From Anaerolineae bacterium (GTDB taxonomy: Bacteria > Chloroflexota > Anaerolineae > Aggregatilineales > Aggregatilineaceae), in the NCBI GenBank assembly GCA_023382715.1, contig JAHDWP010000005.1:1-64000 (forward strand): DNA of 64,000 bases. Reading direction: 5' to 3'. The notes under the pieces are model-generated. The model made no database searches. It worked only from the letters and a program-made list of their open reading frames with translations, and was not told the DNA's origin. How positions within the stretch are numbered: the first letter of the stretch is position 1; each line of letters opens with the position of its first letter. Below, one piece after another: positions 50,977-59,875 of the stretch. Made by a program: the position numbers and the translations under genes.

Positions 50977-52062
50977 ATGTCTCATCTTGTAGCACGTTTT
51001 GCGCGTACGCCATTGCAACGGGTACTGGTACTGGCAGCCTGGGTTCTCGCGCTGACGGGCGCGTTGCTCGGCGGGCAGCCCGCACAGGCTGCGACCGATA
51101 CCTTTGCCAACCTGACCGCCATCATCGCAGGCCCACCCGCCGGGCCGGGCAGCCTCTATCCCTCGCAGATTGTCGTGGCGGGGCTGGCGGGCAATATCCT
51201 GGATGTCAACGTCACCCTGCACGGCATCAGCCACAACCGCCCGGATGACCTGGATGTGCTGCTGGTAGGCCCCCTGGGTCAGACCGTCATCCTGATGTCG
51301 GACTCCTGCGGCGACATGAATCCCGGCGGCGCCGATTTCACCTTCGACGACGAGGCGGCTGCGCCCCTGCCGGACACTGATGGGGGCACTGCGTGCGTGA
51401 CGGGCACCTACCAGCCGTGGAATTACGCCGGGTTGGGCACGGACGACTACAGCGCACCGGCACCGGCCGGCCCCTATGGCACGACGCTCTCGGTCTTCGA
51501 TGGCACGGTCGCCAACGGGACGTGGAGTCTGTACATCATGGATGACCGCAACTCTTATGGCGGGTTCATCGGCGGGTGGAGCCTGACCATCGAGTCCGAG
51601 GATGTGCCGGTGGAGCCAGGCGAGCCGGCCCTGCCGATCATCACTGCGGAAGATGTGCTGCGCTCGCAGGCGGCCTACTGCGCCAACCTGACCGGGGAAA
51701 CCAACCCGATCGTGCGGGCGGACATCCCCAGCGGCACCGTGACGAACGGCGGCGTGTACTGCCGCGTCATCGCCGAGAACGGCGCGTTCGTGGCCATGCA
51801 CAATGGCGCGGCGGCCATCGGCAACGCGGACGTGCTCGCTCAGGGCGTCATCCACGCGGTGGACGTGTTCGGGATGGCCGGTGGGACGGGCTTCGTCGCC
51901 TTCAACAACCCGATTGAGGTCTGCCTGCAGGGCAGCGGGCGCTTCCTGTTCCTGAACGCGGCCACCTCACCGCGCGCGCTGAGCCAGCTCCCGGCGTACA
52001 GCCAGGGCGGTTACACCTGCGCCAGCGTGCCGGGTGCGGGGACCGTGGTGCTGGTGCCGTAA
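50977..52062 (+). CDS. Secreted protein with proprotein-convertase P-domain-like fold
   Basis: A 361-residue exported protein. Signal peptide about 1-38 (VLVLAAWVLALTGALLGG.., cut after AQA). Residues about 45-205 look like a P/Homo B domain: HGISHNRPDDLDVLLVGPLG and NGTWSLYIMDDRNSYGGFIG with GGWSLTIE. There is no protease domain. After a VEPGEP linker, a C-terminal domain of about 140 residues has conserved cysteines (YCANLTG, YCRVIAENG, VCLQGSG, YTCASVPG) and is not recognised. GGGGAGG precedes the ATG. Probably surface adhesion or protein binding. Confidence 0.75.
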   Translation: MSHLVARFARTPLQRVLVLAAWVLALTGALLGGQPAQAATDTFANLTAIIAGPPAGPGSLYPSQIVVAGLAGNILDVNVTLHGISHNRPDDLDVLLVGPLGQTVILMSDSCGDMNPGGADFTFDDEAAAPLPDTDGGTACVTGTYQPWNYAGLGTDDYSAPAPAGPYGTTLSVFDGTVANGTWSLYIMDDRNSYGGFIGGWSLTIESEDVPVEPGEPALPIITAEDVLRSQAAYCANLTGETNPIVRADIPSGTVTNGGVYCRVIAENGAFVAMHNGAAAIGNADVLAQGVIHAVDVFGMAGGTGFVAFNNPIEVCLQGSGRFLFLNAATSPRALSQLPAYSQGGYTCASVPGAGTVVLVP

Positions 52063-52172
52063 GCGCCTCACAGCGTTCGATGAGCACAGGCCAGCGGCGG
52101 GGGGTGCGCCTCCCGCCGCTGGTTTTTTGCTGGAGAGCGGCGACCGGCGGGGCCGGCGTCTGCTGCAAAAAA

Positions 52173-52208
52173 CAGACTTCCGAAGTCTGCGCAGACTACG
52201 GAAGTCTG
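52173..52208. repeat. Palindromic element, AGACTTCC family
   Basis: CAGACTTCCGAAGTCTG and CAGACTACGGAAGTCTG (one change) with a 2-nt spacer. It lies between the convergent P-domain and lyase genes. Confidence 0.75.
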
Positions 52209-52238
52209 AGGGGCACGCACGCTTCCCCGCTTCCCCGC

Positions 52239-53648
52239 TCACTGCGCCCCTGGCGGCGGCACCGTCGGCGGGAGGCCCGGCACTTCGCCGGGCGCGAGAC
52301 CGTGCGTCAGCGTACCGAAGCACACGTCCTGGCTGCAATCGCCGGGACGGTTGAGCTGAGCCGCCCACTGCGCCACATTCCCAAAGCGAGAGAACTGCGA
52401 GTAGTAGTGGTAGGCCAGCTCCAGCGCCGAGTCGTGCTTCCACTCGGTGTCGCTGTCCACGATGATCGCGTCAATGGCTCGCTCGATAGACCCCCGCCCG
52501 GCGACCAGCGGCGTGGTGTGTGTCTTGCCCCTGAAGTCTACAAATGTGTAGTCGGGGATGTCGGTCAGGTCAATATTGTCGTAGCACGAGCGGTCGCCGC
52601 GCCGCAGCAGCAGCTCGCACTGCTGGATGGCGTTGCCCAGGTGCACCTGCGGGTAATTCTGGTACTCGCCGTTGTAGCGCGGGATGTTGCAGGCTTCCCG
52701 GCGGCGGGCGTCTTCGGGGATGATGCCGTTTTCGGTGATCTGCGACTTGACCGGCGGCCAGTCTTCATACTGCTGTTCGCCGCCCATCAGGTCGCACGCG
52801 CTGCTGGAGTGGTACTCGACACGGTAACCGTTCATGCGGTCGAGTGCCAGCCGGTTGGCGTGCTCGTAGGCTTCTGCCGGGGTGAAGAGCGCATCCTGCC
52901 CGCCGTTGATCTGCGGCGGGAAGCGGTGCGCCAGCAGCACGTCGGACCGATCCCACAAGTAGTCGGCGACAGCCGCCAGCGTCGCCGTCGCCGCCGCGCC
53001 CCAATTGCTCTGGCTGTTTTCGGCAGTGTACGACACCACGTAGTAGGGATTCTTGACCAGCCAGTTCTGGAACAGCGCCTTGCAGTCGCCGGTGCCGATG
53101 GTTAGGTCATCATAGCGGGTGCTCAGCGGCCCGCGGCAAAGCTGGCCCTGCCAATAGTCCTCGATCAGATCGGCGCTGGCGACCAGCTCTGGCGTGCCCC
53201 AGCCGAAGTTGAGCCGGCACTGCTGCTCGTTCAGCGAGATGGTCAGCACCTCGCTCATGATCCGTTCCAGGATGACCTTGACTTCCTCGGCGTAGTGCGT
53301 CTCGCCGGTGAGGTGGTAGGCCAGCGCCCTGGCGTAGAGCCGCTTGACCCCGCGCTCGCTGTGAATCCAGGCCGGGTTGGTCGAGCTGCTGCACGATTCG
53401 TTGGTGTCGAGCTTGTAATCCCACTCGCGGTCTGCCCAGTTGAGCACGTCAGCAACCGCGCTCTTGTACGGCTCCAGCCCTGCTTCCGCTTTTGCGGCGA
53501 TGGCGCGCAGCTCGTCGGGCGTGGTCTGGTACCCGCGCGAGGTGCCCGGCGCGGGCTGCTGAGCGTTCAGCCGGGTCGCTGGGATCGCGCTCAGCAGCAG
53601 TATGGCGATCCCTGGCAGGATGACGAGACGTGTGATGAAAAAGCGCAT
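52239..53648 (-). CDS. Secreted alginate-lyase-family protein
   Basis: A 469-residue exported protein, signal peptide about 1-29 (MRFFITRLVILPGIAILLLS.., cut after LNA). The helical-toroid pattern WADREWDYKLDTNESC, YARALAYHLTGETHYAEEV and ENSQSNWGAAATATLAAVA resembles the alginate lyase (PF05426-like) family; the AlgL catalytic motif NNHSYW is here N-S-Q-S-N-W, as in divergent members. At the end of the polysaccharide locus it may trim the polymer. ATG 53648 is chosen by the signal peptide; an upstream open frame lacks support. Substrate unknown. Confidence 0.7.
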   Translation of the reverse strand: MRFFITRLVILPGIAILLLSAIPATRLNAQQPAPGTSRGYQTTPDELRAIAAKAEAGLEPYKSAVADVLNWADREWDYKLDTNESCSSSTNPAWIHSERGVKRLYARALAYHLTGETHYAEEVKVILERIMSEVLTISLNEQQCRLNFGWGTPELVASADLIEDYWQGQLCRGPLSTRYDDLTIGTGDCKALFQNWLVKNPYYVVSYTAENSQSNWGAAATATLAAVADYLWDRSDVLLAHRFPPQINGGQDALFTPAEAYEHANRLALDRMNGYRVEYHSSSACDLMGGEQQYEDWPPVKSQITENGIIPEDARRREACNIPRYNGEYQNYPQVHLGNAIQQCELLLRRGDRSCYDNIDLTDIPDYTFVDFRGKTHTTPLVAGRGSIERAIDAIIVDSDTEWKHDSALELAYHYYSQFSRFGNVAQWAAQLNRPGDCSQDVCFGTLTHGLAPGEVPGLPPTVPPPGAQ

Positions 53649-53713
53649 GGTCAATGCTCGCAAGAGTGATCGTTGCCGGTTATCAGGTGTCGGTGGGCTG
53701 ACGGTTTGTGCCC

Positions 53714-55537
53714 TCAGCGCAGCGAGAACAGCGCGCGCAGCGTAGGTGCGTCGCGCTCCGCAATGGACCGCATCAGCAGGCGCACATACGGCCCCTGCGC
53801 CAGCCGGGCCGGGTCGAGCAGAGTGGACTGCTTGAGCGCGCGGTGCATCCAACACGTATAGTATAGCGGCTCTATGAGCTGAGTCGGTACCTGAACCTGC
53901 GCGCAGTACGCCCGCGTCACCTCAACCACCAGATGGCCCAGCGCCGACTCCGCGAAGAGATAGCGGGCGAGGCCCGTCTCGCGGTCGGCAAAGCCCTCGG
54001 CACGCGCGGCATTGACCGCGTAGGAGCGCAGGAAGTAGAACAGGTCCCACAGCGGCACGCCCCGCGGCTCGGCGGATTCCCAGTCCAGCAGGGCAACCCG
54101 CCCGTCGGGAGTCACCAGCATGTTCCAGGGGCCGGGATCGCCATGCTGAAAGACGAGCGGGAAATCCCCGGCGGCCTCGCCCAGCCGCGCGATCTGCCCG
54201 GCCAGGAAATCGCGCTCGGCGGCAGGCAGGGTGTAGACGGCCTGGAAGCGCGCGAACAGCGTCTCCAGCACGCCGGCAGCGGCAGCGGGGGTCACCGGGC
54301 GCGGGTCGGCTGTGGTCGCGCCCAACGCCGTCAGCCAGTCAATGGCGGCCCCGGCCAGGGGGCAGTCGGCGCGCAGCGTTGTGCGCTGCAGGAACGGCGT
54401 ACCCTCGATGATCGTTTGCCCCACCAGCGCCAGCCCGCCCGCGTGCCCGGCGAAAACCACCTGGGGCAGCGAATAGTCGCGCGAGAAGGTCAGCGCCTGC
54501 AGCAGGGTGAGGGCGCGCGCTTCGTTTTCCAGGCGCGCGTTGAAGGTCGCGTCGCGCACCATCTTGACCAGGTAGCGCGGCGAGGGGTTGTCGCCCTCGA
54601 ACAGGAAGAACAACAGCTTGCGCGAGCTGTACTGCCCGCCCGCCCACAGTCCCCAACGGTAGCCGTCCAGGTTGAGGCCCGCCTCGTGTGCCAGGGCGCG
54701 CAGATAGGCGGGGGGGCCATCGCCGAGCCTGTCAGCGGACGCAGCGAGCAGCGTTCCGATACGCTGCACGCCCCAGGCGCGTTGCAGCAGCCGCCCTTCG
54801 GTGGTGGCCAGGGCGTGCAGTGCGCGCGCGCTGACCCGGCGCAGCAGCCCGCCGCCGCTGCCGCTCAGACGCACATCGTTCGAGCTTGGCTCCGGCGCGC
54901 CGGCGCTTTCCCTCTCGGATCGCTGGCGCATTCGCCGGGACATGCGTTTCAGGCTGTGTACGGTGATCGCCGGGCTGAACAGGGCGCGCTGCACGAAGGT
55001 GCGCCGGGTGATGCGGTCTTCGGCGGGCACTGCCGTGTGCATTGTGCCGACCAGCGGCGTCAGCCAGAAGCGCCCCGCCACGTGCAGCGTCTTGAGGATC
55101 GGGCGCGCGGGCTGGCCGCGCCTCAGCGTCCACGTCTCGTAATAGACGGCGCCGTTGGGGGCCAGCACACGCGCGATCTCCGCCTGAAGCGCGGCGCTCG
55201 CCCCGACCCGCTGGCGCATCTGGCGCCCGGCCAGGATCACCAGGCCGGCGCTGGCGTCGGGGCAGGGGAGGGTCTCTCCGCTGGCGAACGGGGCGAAGCT
55301 GACCGCCGCGCTGTTTTCGACCCGCGCGAGGGCATCCAGCGCCGCGTGATCGCCGCACACGGTCACCCGCCCGGCCAGCGCGATCACCGTGCGCAGCGCG
55401 CCGGGCGCTGGCGTCCCCAGCCAGAGGACTGTGCCCAGGGCCAGGTCTGGCAGCAGGAAGGCCCAGTTGGCCCCGGCAACCGCGCCGTGCTGGTTGCTGC
55501 CGGGCACAAAATCTGTGGACAGCGTGTGCTCTAGCAT
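53714..55537 (-). CDS. Methyltransferase-like domain fused to aminoglycoside phosphotransferase-like domain
   Basis: A 607-residue protein. Residues 1 to about 200 resemble a degenerate SAM-methyltransferase fold (VLWLGTPAPGALRTVIALAG; LQAEIARVLAPNGAVYYETW) without a clear GxGxG loop. Residues about 290-600 are an APH/choline-kinase fold: catalytic loop FQHGDPGPWNMLVTPDG (about 467-483) and metal Asp in VALLDWESAE, preceded by a weak N-lobe YLVKMVRDATF. Probably a sugar or polymer kinase, not a resistance enzyme, given the flippase and ligase neighbours. 13 nt after the flippase gene. Confidence 0.78.
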   Translation of the reverse strand: MLEHTLSTDFVPGSNQHGAVAGANWAFLLPDLALGTVLWLGTPAPGALRTVIALAGRVTVCGDHAALDALARVENSAAVSFAPFASGETLPCPDASAGLVILAGRQMRQRVGASAALQAEIARVLAPNGAVYYETWTLRRGQPARPILKTLHVAGRFWLTPLVGTMHTAVPAEDRITRRTFVQRALFSPAITVHSLKRMSRRMRQRSERESAGAPEPSSNDVRLSGSGGGLLRRVSARALHALATTEGRLLQRAWGVQRIGTLLAASADRLGDGPPAYLRALAHEAGLNLDGYRWGLWAGGQYSSRKLLFFLFEGDNPSPRYLVKMVRDATFNARLENEARALTLLQALTFSRDYSLPQVVFAGHAGGLALVGQTIIEGTPFLQRTTLRADCPLAGAAIDWLTALGATTADPRPVTPAAAAGVLETLFARFQAVYTLPAAERDFLAGQIARLGEAAGDFPLVFQHGDPGPWNMLVTPDGRVALLDWESAEPRGVPLWDLFYFLRSYAVNAARAEGFADRETGLARYLFAESALGHLVVEVTRAYCAQVQVPTQLIEPLYYTCWMHRALKQSTLLDPARLAQGPYVRLLMRSIAERDAPTLRALFSLR

Positions 55538-55550
55538 CGGCTGCCTTCGT

Positions 55551-57152
55551 TCACGCGCCGAAGAGCCACCGCACGCCTGGAACGCGCAGCAGCTCCGGGA
55601 ACATGGTGTCCAGGTTGAGCAGGGTGCGGTTGAGGCGCAGCACCAGCAGCGACATCAGCGCGGCAATGACGATGCCCATCACCGCCGGGGGGTTGACCAG
55701 CACCTCCAGCACCAGCAGGCCCACCGCGCCCAGGATGATGACCAGGTACATGCGCAGGTAGCGGGGGTCGAGAACGCGGATGCCGGTGTTGAACAGCAGC
55801 CCGGCCTGCTTGAGGATGTTGTACACGATCATCGTGCCCATCGTGCCCACCGCCGCGCCGACTGCGCCATAGCGCGGGATGAGGATCAGGTTCACGACGA
55901 GGTTGATCACGGCGGCGAAAATGTCCACGCTGACCACGTAGCGCAGCTTGCCGAGCACCTTCAGCGTCAGGCCGTTCTGCCCGGTCGCAGCGTTGAAGTA
56001 GTAGCCCAGCGAGAGCATGGCCATGATCAGCGCCGAATCCTGGTAGCGCGACCCGTAGAGCAGGACGGTGATCGGCCCGGCCAGCGAGAAGGTGAGCGCG
56101 AACAGCGGAAAGGAGATGATGGCCATCCAGGCGGCGTTCTGCCAGTACAGGGCGTTGATGCCCTCGCGATCGTTGCGGGCGAAGAGCCGCGCCGCCGCCG
56201 GGGTGAACAGCAGGGCGAAGGTCTGCAGCACGATCTGGTTCAGGCGCGCCGTCGGCTGCACGGCGCGGAAGGCGGCCACGTCCACTGTGCCGCCGCTGCG
56301 CTCCAGCAGCACAGCGTCCACGGTGTTCATGATCACATAGACGAGGTCGGTCGCCAGCAGCGGCACGGTGAACATGAGCACCTCGCGCGCCGGAATCCGC
56401 ACCGTGCGCCGGCTGAAGCGGGCGAGCACGCCCTGCTCGCGCAGCACGCGCCACAGCACCACCGAGAAGATGGTCACGCCCAGCACGCCCGCGCCCAGAT
56501 AGCCCCAGGCCAGGAAGATCACCCCGCTGTCGCCCAGGATGAGCAGGGTCACGATGAGAATCTTCAGGCAGGGACTCAGCACGTACTTGCGGAAGAAGAT
56601 GGCGCGCGGGCGCGAGAACACGGCGAACAGGCCGTTGAGCGTGTTGTCGAGCGCCTGCACCGGCGACAGCGCGATCAGGATGACCAGCAGCTCGACGGCG
56701 CGCCGGTCGCTGATCAGCGTCTCGGAAACCATGTCCTGCAGCACGACCATGCCCACGATCAACGCGACGCCCAGCCCGAGGATCGTGCCCAGCACCATCA
56801 GCAGCGTGCCGAACATGCGCGGGTAGTCGTCGCGCTCCTGGTAGATCGGGATATAGCGCGACACCGCCCGATCCAGGCCCATCGTGACGACCGTCTCGCC
56901 CAGCGCGACGATGGACAGCGCGTAGGCGAACGCGCCGTAGTCGGACTTGCTCAGGTAGCGCACGGTGAGCACCTGCACCACGAAATTGACCACCATGGCG
57001 ATCAGGCGGCCCACCAGCAGCAGGCCAGAGCCGCGAATCTGGCGGCGCGTCGCGGTCGCTGCGCCAGGCTCGGCTGGCGCGGGGCTGCCCCCCGCCAGCG
57101 CAGGAGTCAGCGGGAGCGCGCCGGGCGTGGCATCCGTGAGGTTTGGGTTCAT
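55551..57152 (-). CDS. Oligosaccharide flippase (Wzx/MATE-like)
   Basis: A 533-residue inner-membrane protein with about 12-14 hydrophobic segments, from GSGLLLVGRLIAMVVNFVVQVL (about 44-65) to MGIVIAALMSLLVLRL near the end. The family-typical YLSKSDYGAFAYALSIVALG (about 70-90) is present. It should move lipid-linked sugar units across the membrane. The start overlaps the ligase stop by ATGA; GAGGAAC precedes it. Confidence 0.88.
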   Translation of the reverse strand: MNPNLTDATPGALPLTPALAGGSPAPAEPGAATATRRQIRGSGLLLVGRLIAMVVNFVVQVLTVRYLSKSDYGAFAYALSIVALGETVVTMGLDRAVSRYIPIYQERDDYPRMFGTLLMVLGTILGLGVALIVGMVVLQDMVSETLISDRRAVELLVILIALSPVQALDNTLNGLFAVFSRPRAIFFRKYVLSPCLKILIVTLLILGDSGVIFLAWGYLGAGVLGVTIFSVVLWRVLREQGVLARFSRRTVRIPAREVLMFTVPLLATDLVYVIMNTVDAVLLERSGGTVDVAAFRAVQPTARLNQIVLQTFALLFTPAAARLFARNDREGINALYWQNAAWMAIISFPLFALTFSLAGPITVLLYGSRYQDSALIMAMLSLGYYFNAATGQNGLTLKVLGKLRYVVSVDIFAAVINLVVNLILIPRYGAVGAAVGTMGTMIVYNILKQAGLLFNTGIRVLDPRYLRMYLVIILGAVGLLVLEVLVNPPAVMGIVIAALMSLLVLRLNRTLLNLDTMFPELLRVPGVRWLFGA

Positions 57153-58684
57153 AGCGACTCGTTCCTCGTGGCCGGTTCAGTGCTCTGGGGCAGCGGGACA
57201 GTGTGCGCCTGCCCGGCGCGCCGCCGTTCTTCGATGTGGATGGCTGCCCCGGCCAGCGCGAGCAGGAACCAGTAGTAGCGCGCATACGACAGATGCAGAA
57301 ACACAGCAGTCACCAGGTAGGTGAAGATGCTCAGCAGCAGGCCGGACGCCAGGAAGAACGTCGCCCGGTCGCGGCCAAAAGCGCGGCGGCGCACCCCGAC
57401 GAGCCGCGCCATGGTCAGCGCCACGATGCTGCCGAACAGGGCAAAGCCCACCACGCCGGTGTCGGCCAGCTCTTCCAGGTACAGGTTGTGCGCGCGGCGG
57501 CTGGGATCGAGCAGCTTGAAGCCCACCCCGCGCCCGTAGTCACGGATGAAACGCGGCGTCTGCCCCGGCCCGACACCCAGCAGCGGGTGATCGACGAAGA
57601 TGAGCAGCGTGGCCAGGTTCTCGGTGGCGCGCCCCTGGACAGAAGTGTCCGCCTCGGATGTGTCGCCGCTGAACAGGCCGCTCACATTCCCCAGCGTAGA
57701 CAGGCGGTAGACGTAGCCGGGGGCCAGGGTGAGAATCAGCGCGACGGCCAGCCCGCCCGCCAGGATCGCCGTGCGCGGGCGGATCATGCGCAGCGGCAGC
57801 AGGGCCAGCGCCATCATCACGACGGCCACGCCCGCCCCGCGCGAGAAGGTGTACAGCGCCCCGCCCAGGATGAGCAGGGCCAGCGCCCCCGCGGCCAGGC
57901 GCAGCGCCCAGCGTCGTTCCGACAGGGCCAGCGCTGTCGCCAGCGGCAGCAGCACGACGAGAATCTGGGCGAAGCGGTTCTTTTCGCCGATTGGCCCGGC
58001 GAAGCGCCGCGTCACCGGCTTGTTGCCCATGTAGTCTTCCTGGCCGACGCTGACTTCGGACTCGGTGATCTGGGCGAAGCCACCGAAATCGTTGTCGAAC
58101 GTCTGGGTGATGCCCTGGTAGAGCGTCACCCCGCCCATCAGCGCGCCCGCCAGCAGGATCACCCACAGGCTCCGGCGCAGCATTTCCGGCTGCCGCACCA
58201 CGTTGATCACCAGGAAATAGAGCACCAGCCCTTCCAGCGCGTAGTCCTGAATGCGCTTGAAGGTGAGATCGGGGCGGTCCGACACGGCGGCAGAGAGCAG
58301 CAGCACCGCCAGGTAGCCGATCATCAGGATCATGTTCGGCGTGATGATGATCCGCTGGCGGCGGGTGATCAGGATGTGGAACAGGGGCAGGCCCAGCAGC
58401 AGGAAGAAGCTCCCGGCAAGCTGGGACGGCACCCCGCTGCGGATGACGACGACGGTGATATTGGAGTAGAGCACGAAGAAGACCACCAGCGTCGCCCGCT
58501 CTGGGTTGGACAGGATGCCGAGCGCGACGGCGGCGATCAGCAGCCCGGCGAACCCGAACAGCGGGTTGACCGTCGCCAGCAGCAGCCCGATCGCCGTGCT
58601 GCCCAGCGCGGCCAGCGCAGCCAGGATCAGCAGGGGCCGGCGGCTGGGGGAGTGGCGTTCTGCGTGCTGTGCCCAGGTAGACAT
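57149..58684 (-). CDS. O-antigen ligase / Wzy-like polymerase family protein
   Basis: A 511-residue membrane protein with about 11-12 hydrophobic segments and a large loop near VYRLSTLGNVSGLFSGDTSE. The Wzy_C-type motif ILLGVGPGQ-like (LLGVGPGQTPRFIRDYGRG, about 380) and RRAHNLYLEELADTGVVGF (about 405-423, the His-Asn typical of the family) are seen. It could polymerise units or attach glycan to a carrier. Downstream partner of the flippase. Confidence 0.85.
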   Translation of the reverse strand: MSTWAQHAERHSPSRRPLLILAALAALGSTAIGLLLATVNPLFGFAGLLIAAVALGILSNPERATLVVFFVLYSNITVVVIRSGVPSQLAGSFFLLLGLPLFHILITRRQRIIITPNMILMIGYLAVLLLSAAVSDRPDLTFKRIQDYALEGLVLYFLVINVVRQPEMLRRSLWVILLAGALMGGVTLYQGITQTFDNDFGGFAQITESEVSVGQEDYMGNKPVTRRFAGPIGEKNRFAQILVVLLPLATALALSERRWALRLAAGALALLILGGALYTFSRGAGVAVVMMALALLPLRMIRPRTAILAGGLAVALILTLAPGYVYRLSTLGNVSGLFSGDTSEADTSVQGRATENLATLLIFVDHPLLGVGPGQTPRFIRDYGRGVGFKLLDPSRRAHNLYLEELADTGVVGFALFGSIVALTMARLVGVRRRAFGRDRATFFLASGLLLSIFTYLVTAVFLHLSYARYYWFLLALAGAAIHIEERRRAGQAHTVPLPQSTEPATRNESL

Positions 58685-58714
58685 GTGCTCTCGCTCGCCT
58701 GGTGGGTGCGGGCG

Positions 58715-59875
58715 CTACTGCGCCGCCTGGCGCTGCGGCGTCCAGTGGGTGATGCGCTGGCCGCGCAGCAGGTTCCAGGTGGCGACCAGCGCCGCCGCAT
58801 AGACCACGCAGAAATAGAACGGGATGGTGAGCGGCTTCAGCCGCCCGATGCGCGTGCCGCGCAGCAGCAGCCCCAGCAGCGCGCTGCCATAGAAGGCAAG
58901 CTGGGCCAGCAGCGCCAGCCGGTAGAACCAGCCCGCGTCCCACAGCGGGATCGTCGCCAGGAACAGGACGATCAGCGGAAGGAACATCAGCCGGCGCAGC
59001 AGCTTGTGAGTGAACAGTTGCAGCGCGTAGAAGCCGTGCCGGAACGGGTTGAGCAACTCGCGCATGACCAGCACGCCGCGCAGCCCGCGCGTGATCACCC
59101 GTACCTTGCGCCCGAACTCGACTTCGCTGGACCGGGCGACCGGCTCGTAGGCGACCGCGTCCGGGGCGAAGACCAGCCGGCGGCCCTGGGCGATCACCCG
59201 CGTGGAGGTCACGAAGTCGTCGGTCACGCCTTCCGGCACAGGCAGGAAGAGCGAGCGACGGATGGCGTAGATGGCCCCCGTCGCCGAGATGGTGTTGCCG
59301 GCCCGGCTTTGCGTGCGCTTGAGCAGCCGGTCGAAACTCCAATAGCTCCGCTCGCCCGCGCCGGTCATGCTGGCCTCGCCGCCGCTCAGGTAACGCTGGT
59401 TGCCGGCCACGCCGCCCACCGACGGATCGGCGAAGGGTCGCACCAGCGCGCGAATCGCGTCCGGCGCGTACATGCTGTTGGCGTCCGAGAAGACCAGAAT
59501 CTCGCCGGTCGCGGCGCGCACGGCGTCGTTCAGCGCGCCCGCCTTGCCCTGGCGGGGCAGGGCCAGCACCCTGATCCGCTCATCCGCGTAGCGCGAAGCA
59601 ACCTCCACCGTGCCGTCGGTCGAGCCGTCAGACGCGATCACCACCTGCAAGCGTTCCGGCGGGTAGTCGAGCGCCAGCAGATTCTCGATCTTGGCGGCGA
59701 TGCTGTCCGCTTCGTTATAGGCGGCGATGATCAGGCTGACGCGCGGCTCGATGTCGGCGGCGTGCACTGGCCTGCGCCAGAGAAGCCCGCGCACAGCCAG
59801 GATCAGCGGGAAGAGGGCGTAGGTGTAGGCGAGAAGGGCGATCGCGCCCCAGAACAGGATCAGGCTGATGCTCAT
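58715..59875 (-). CDS. Family 2 glycosyltransferase, membrane-bound
   Basis: A 386-residue enzyme. An N-terminal membrane segment (about 5-28) is followed by the GT-A domain: VSLIIAAYNEADSI (about 47-60), IASDGSTDGT, DxD-type VFSDANSMYA (about 133-142) and ATGAIYAIRRSLF. Two or three C-terminal membrane helices follow (about 290-365). It resembles polysaccharide synthases that extend a chain at the inner membrane. Its start overlaps the GT4 stop by ATGA. Confidence 0.9.
   Translation of the reverse strand: MSISLILFWGAIALLAYTYALFPLILAVRGLLWRRPVHAADIEPRVSLIIAAYNEADSIAAKIENLLALDYPPERLQVVIASDGSTDGTVEVASRYADERIRVLALPRQGKAGALNDAVRAATGEILVFSDANSMYAPDAIRALVRPFADPSVGGVAGNQRYLSGGEASMTGAGERSYWSFDRLLKRTQSRAGNTISATGAIYAIRRSLFLPVPEGVTDDFVTSTRVIAQGRRLVFAPDAVAYEPVARSSEVEFGRKVRVITRGLRGVLVMRELLNPFRHGFYALQLFTHKLLRRLMFLPLIVLFLATIPLWDAGWFYRLALLAQLAFYGSALLGLLLRGTRIGRLKPLTIPFYFCVVYAAALVATWNLLRGQRITHWTPQRQAAQ

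Noticed and set aside
53714-55537. Antibiotic resistance by the APH-like domain
   Set aside because: Size, fusion and polysaccharide neighbours point to glycan or carrier phosphorylation; the APH fold is shared by many kinases.
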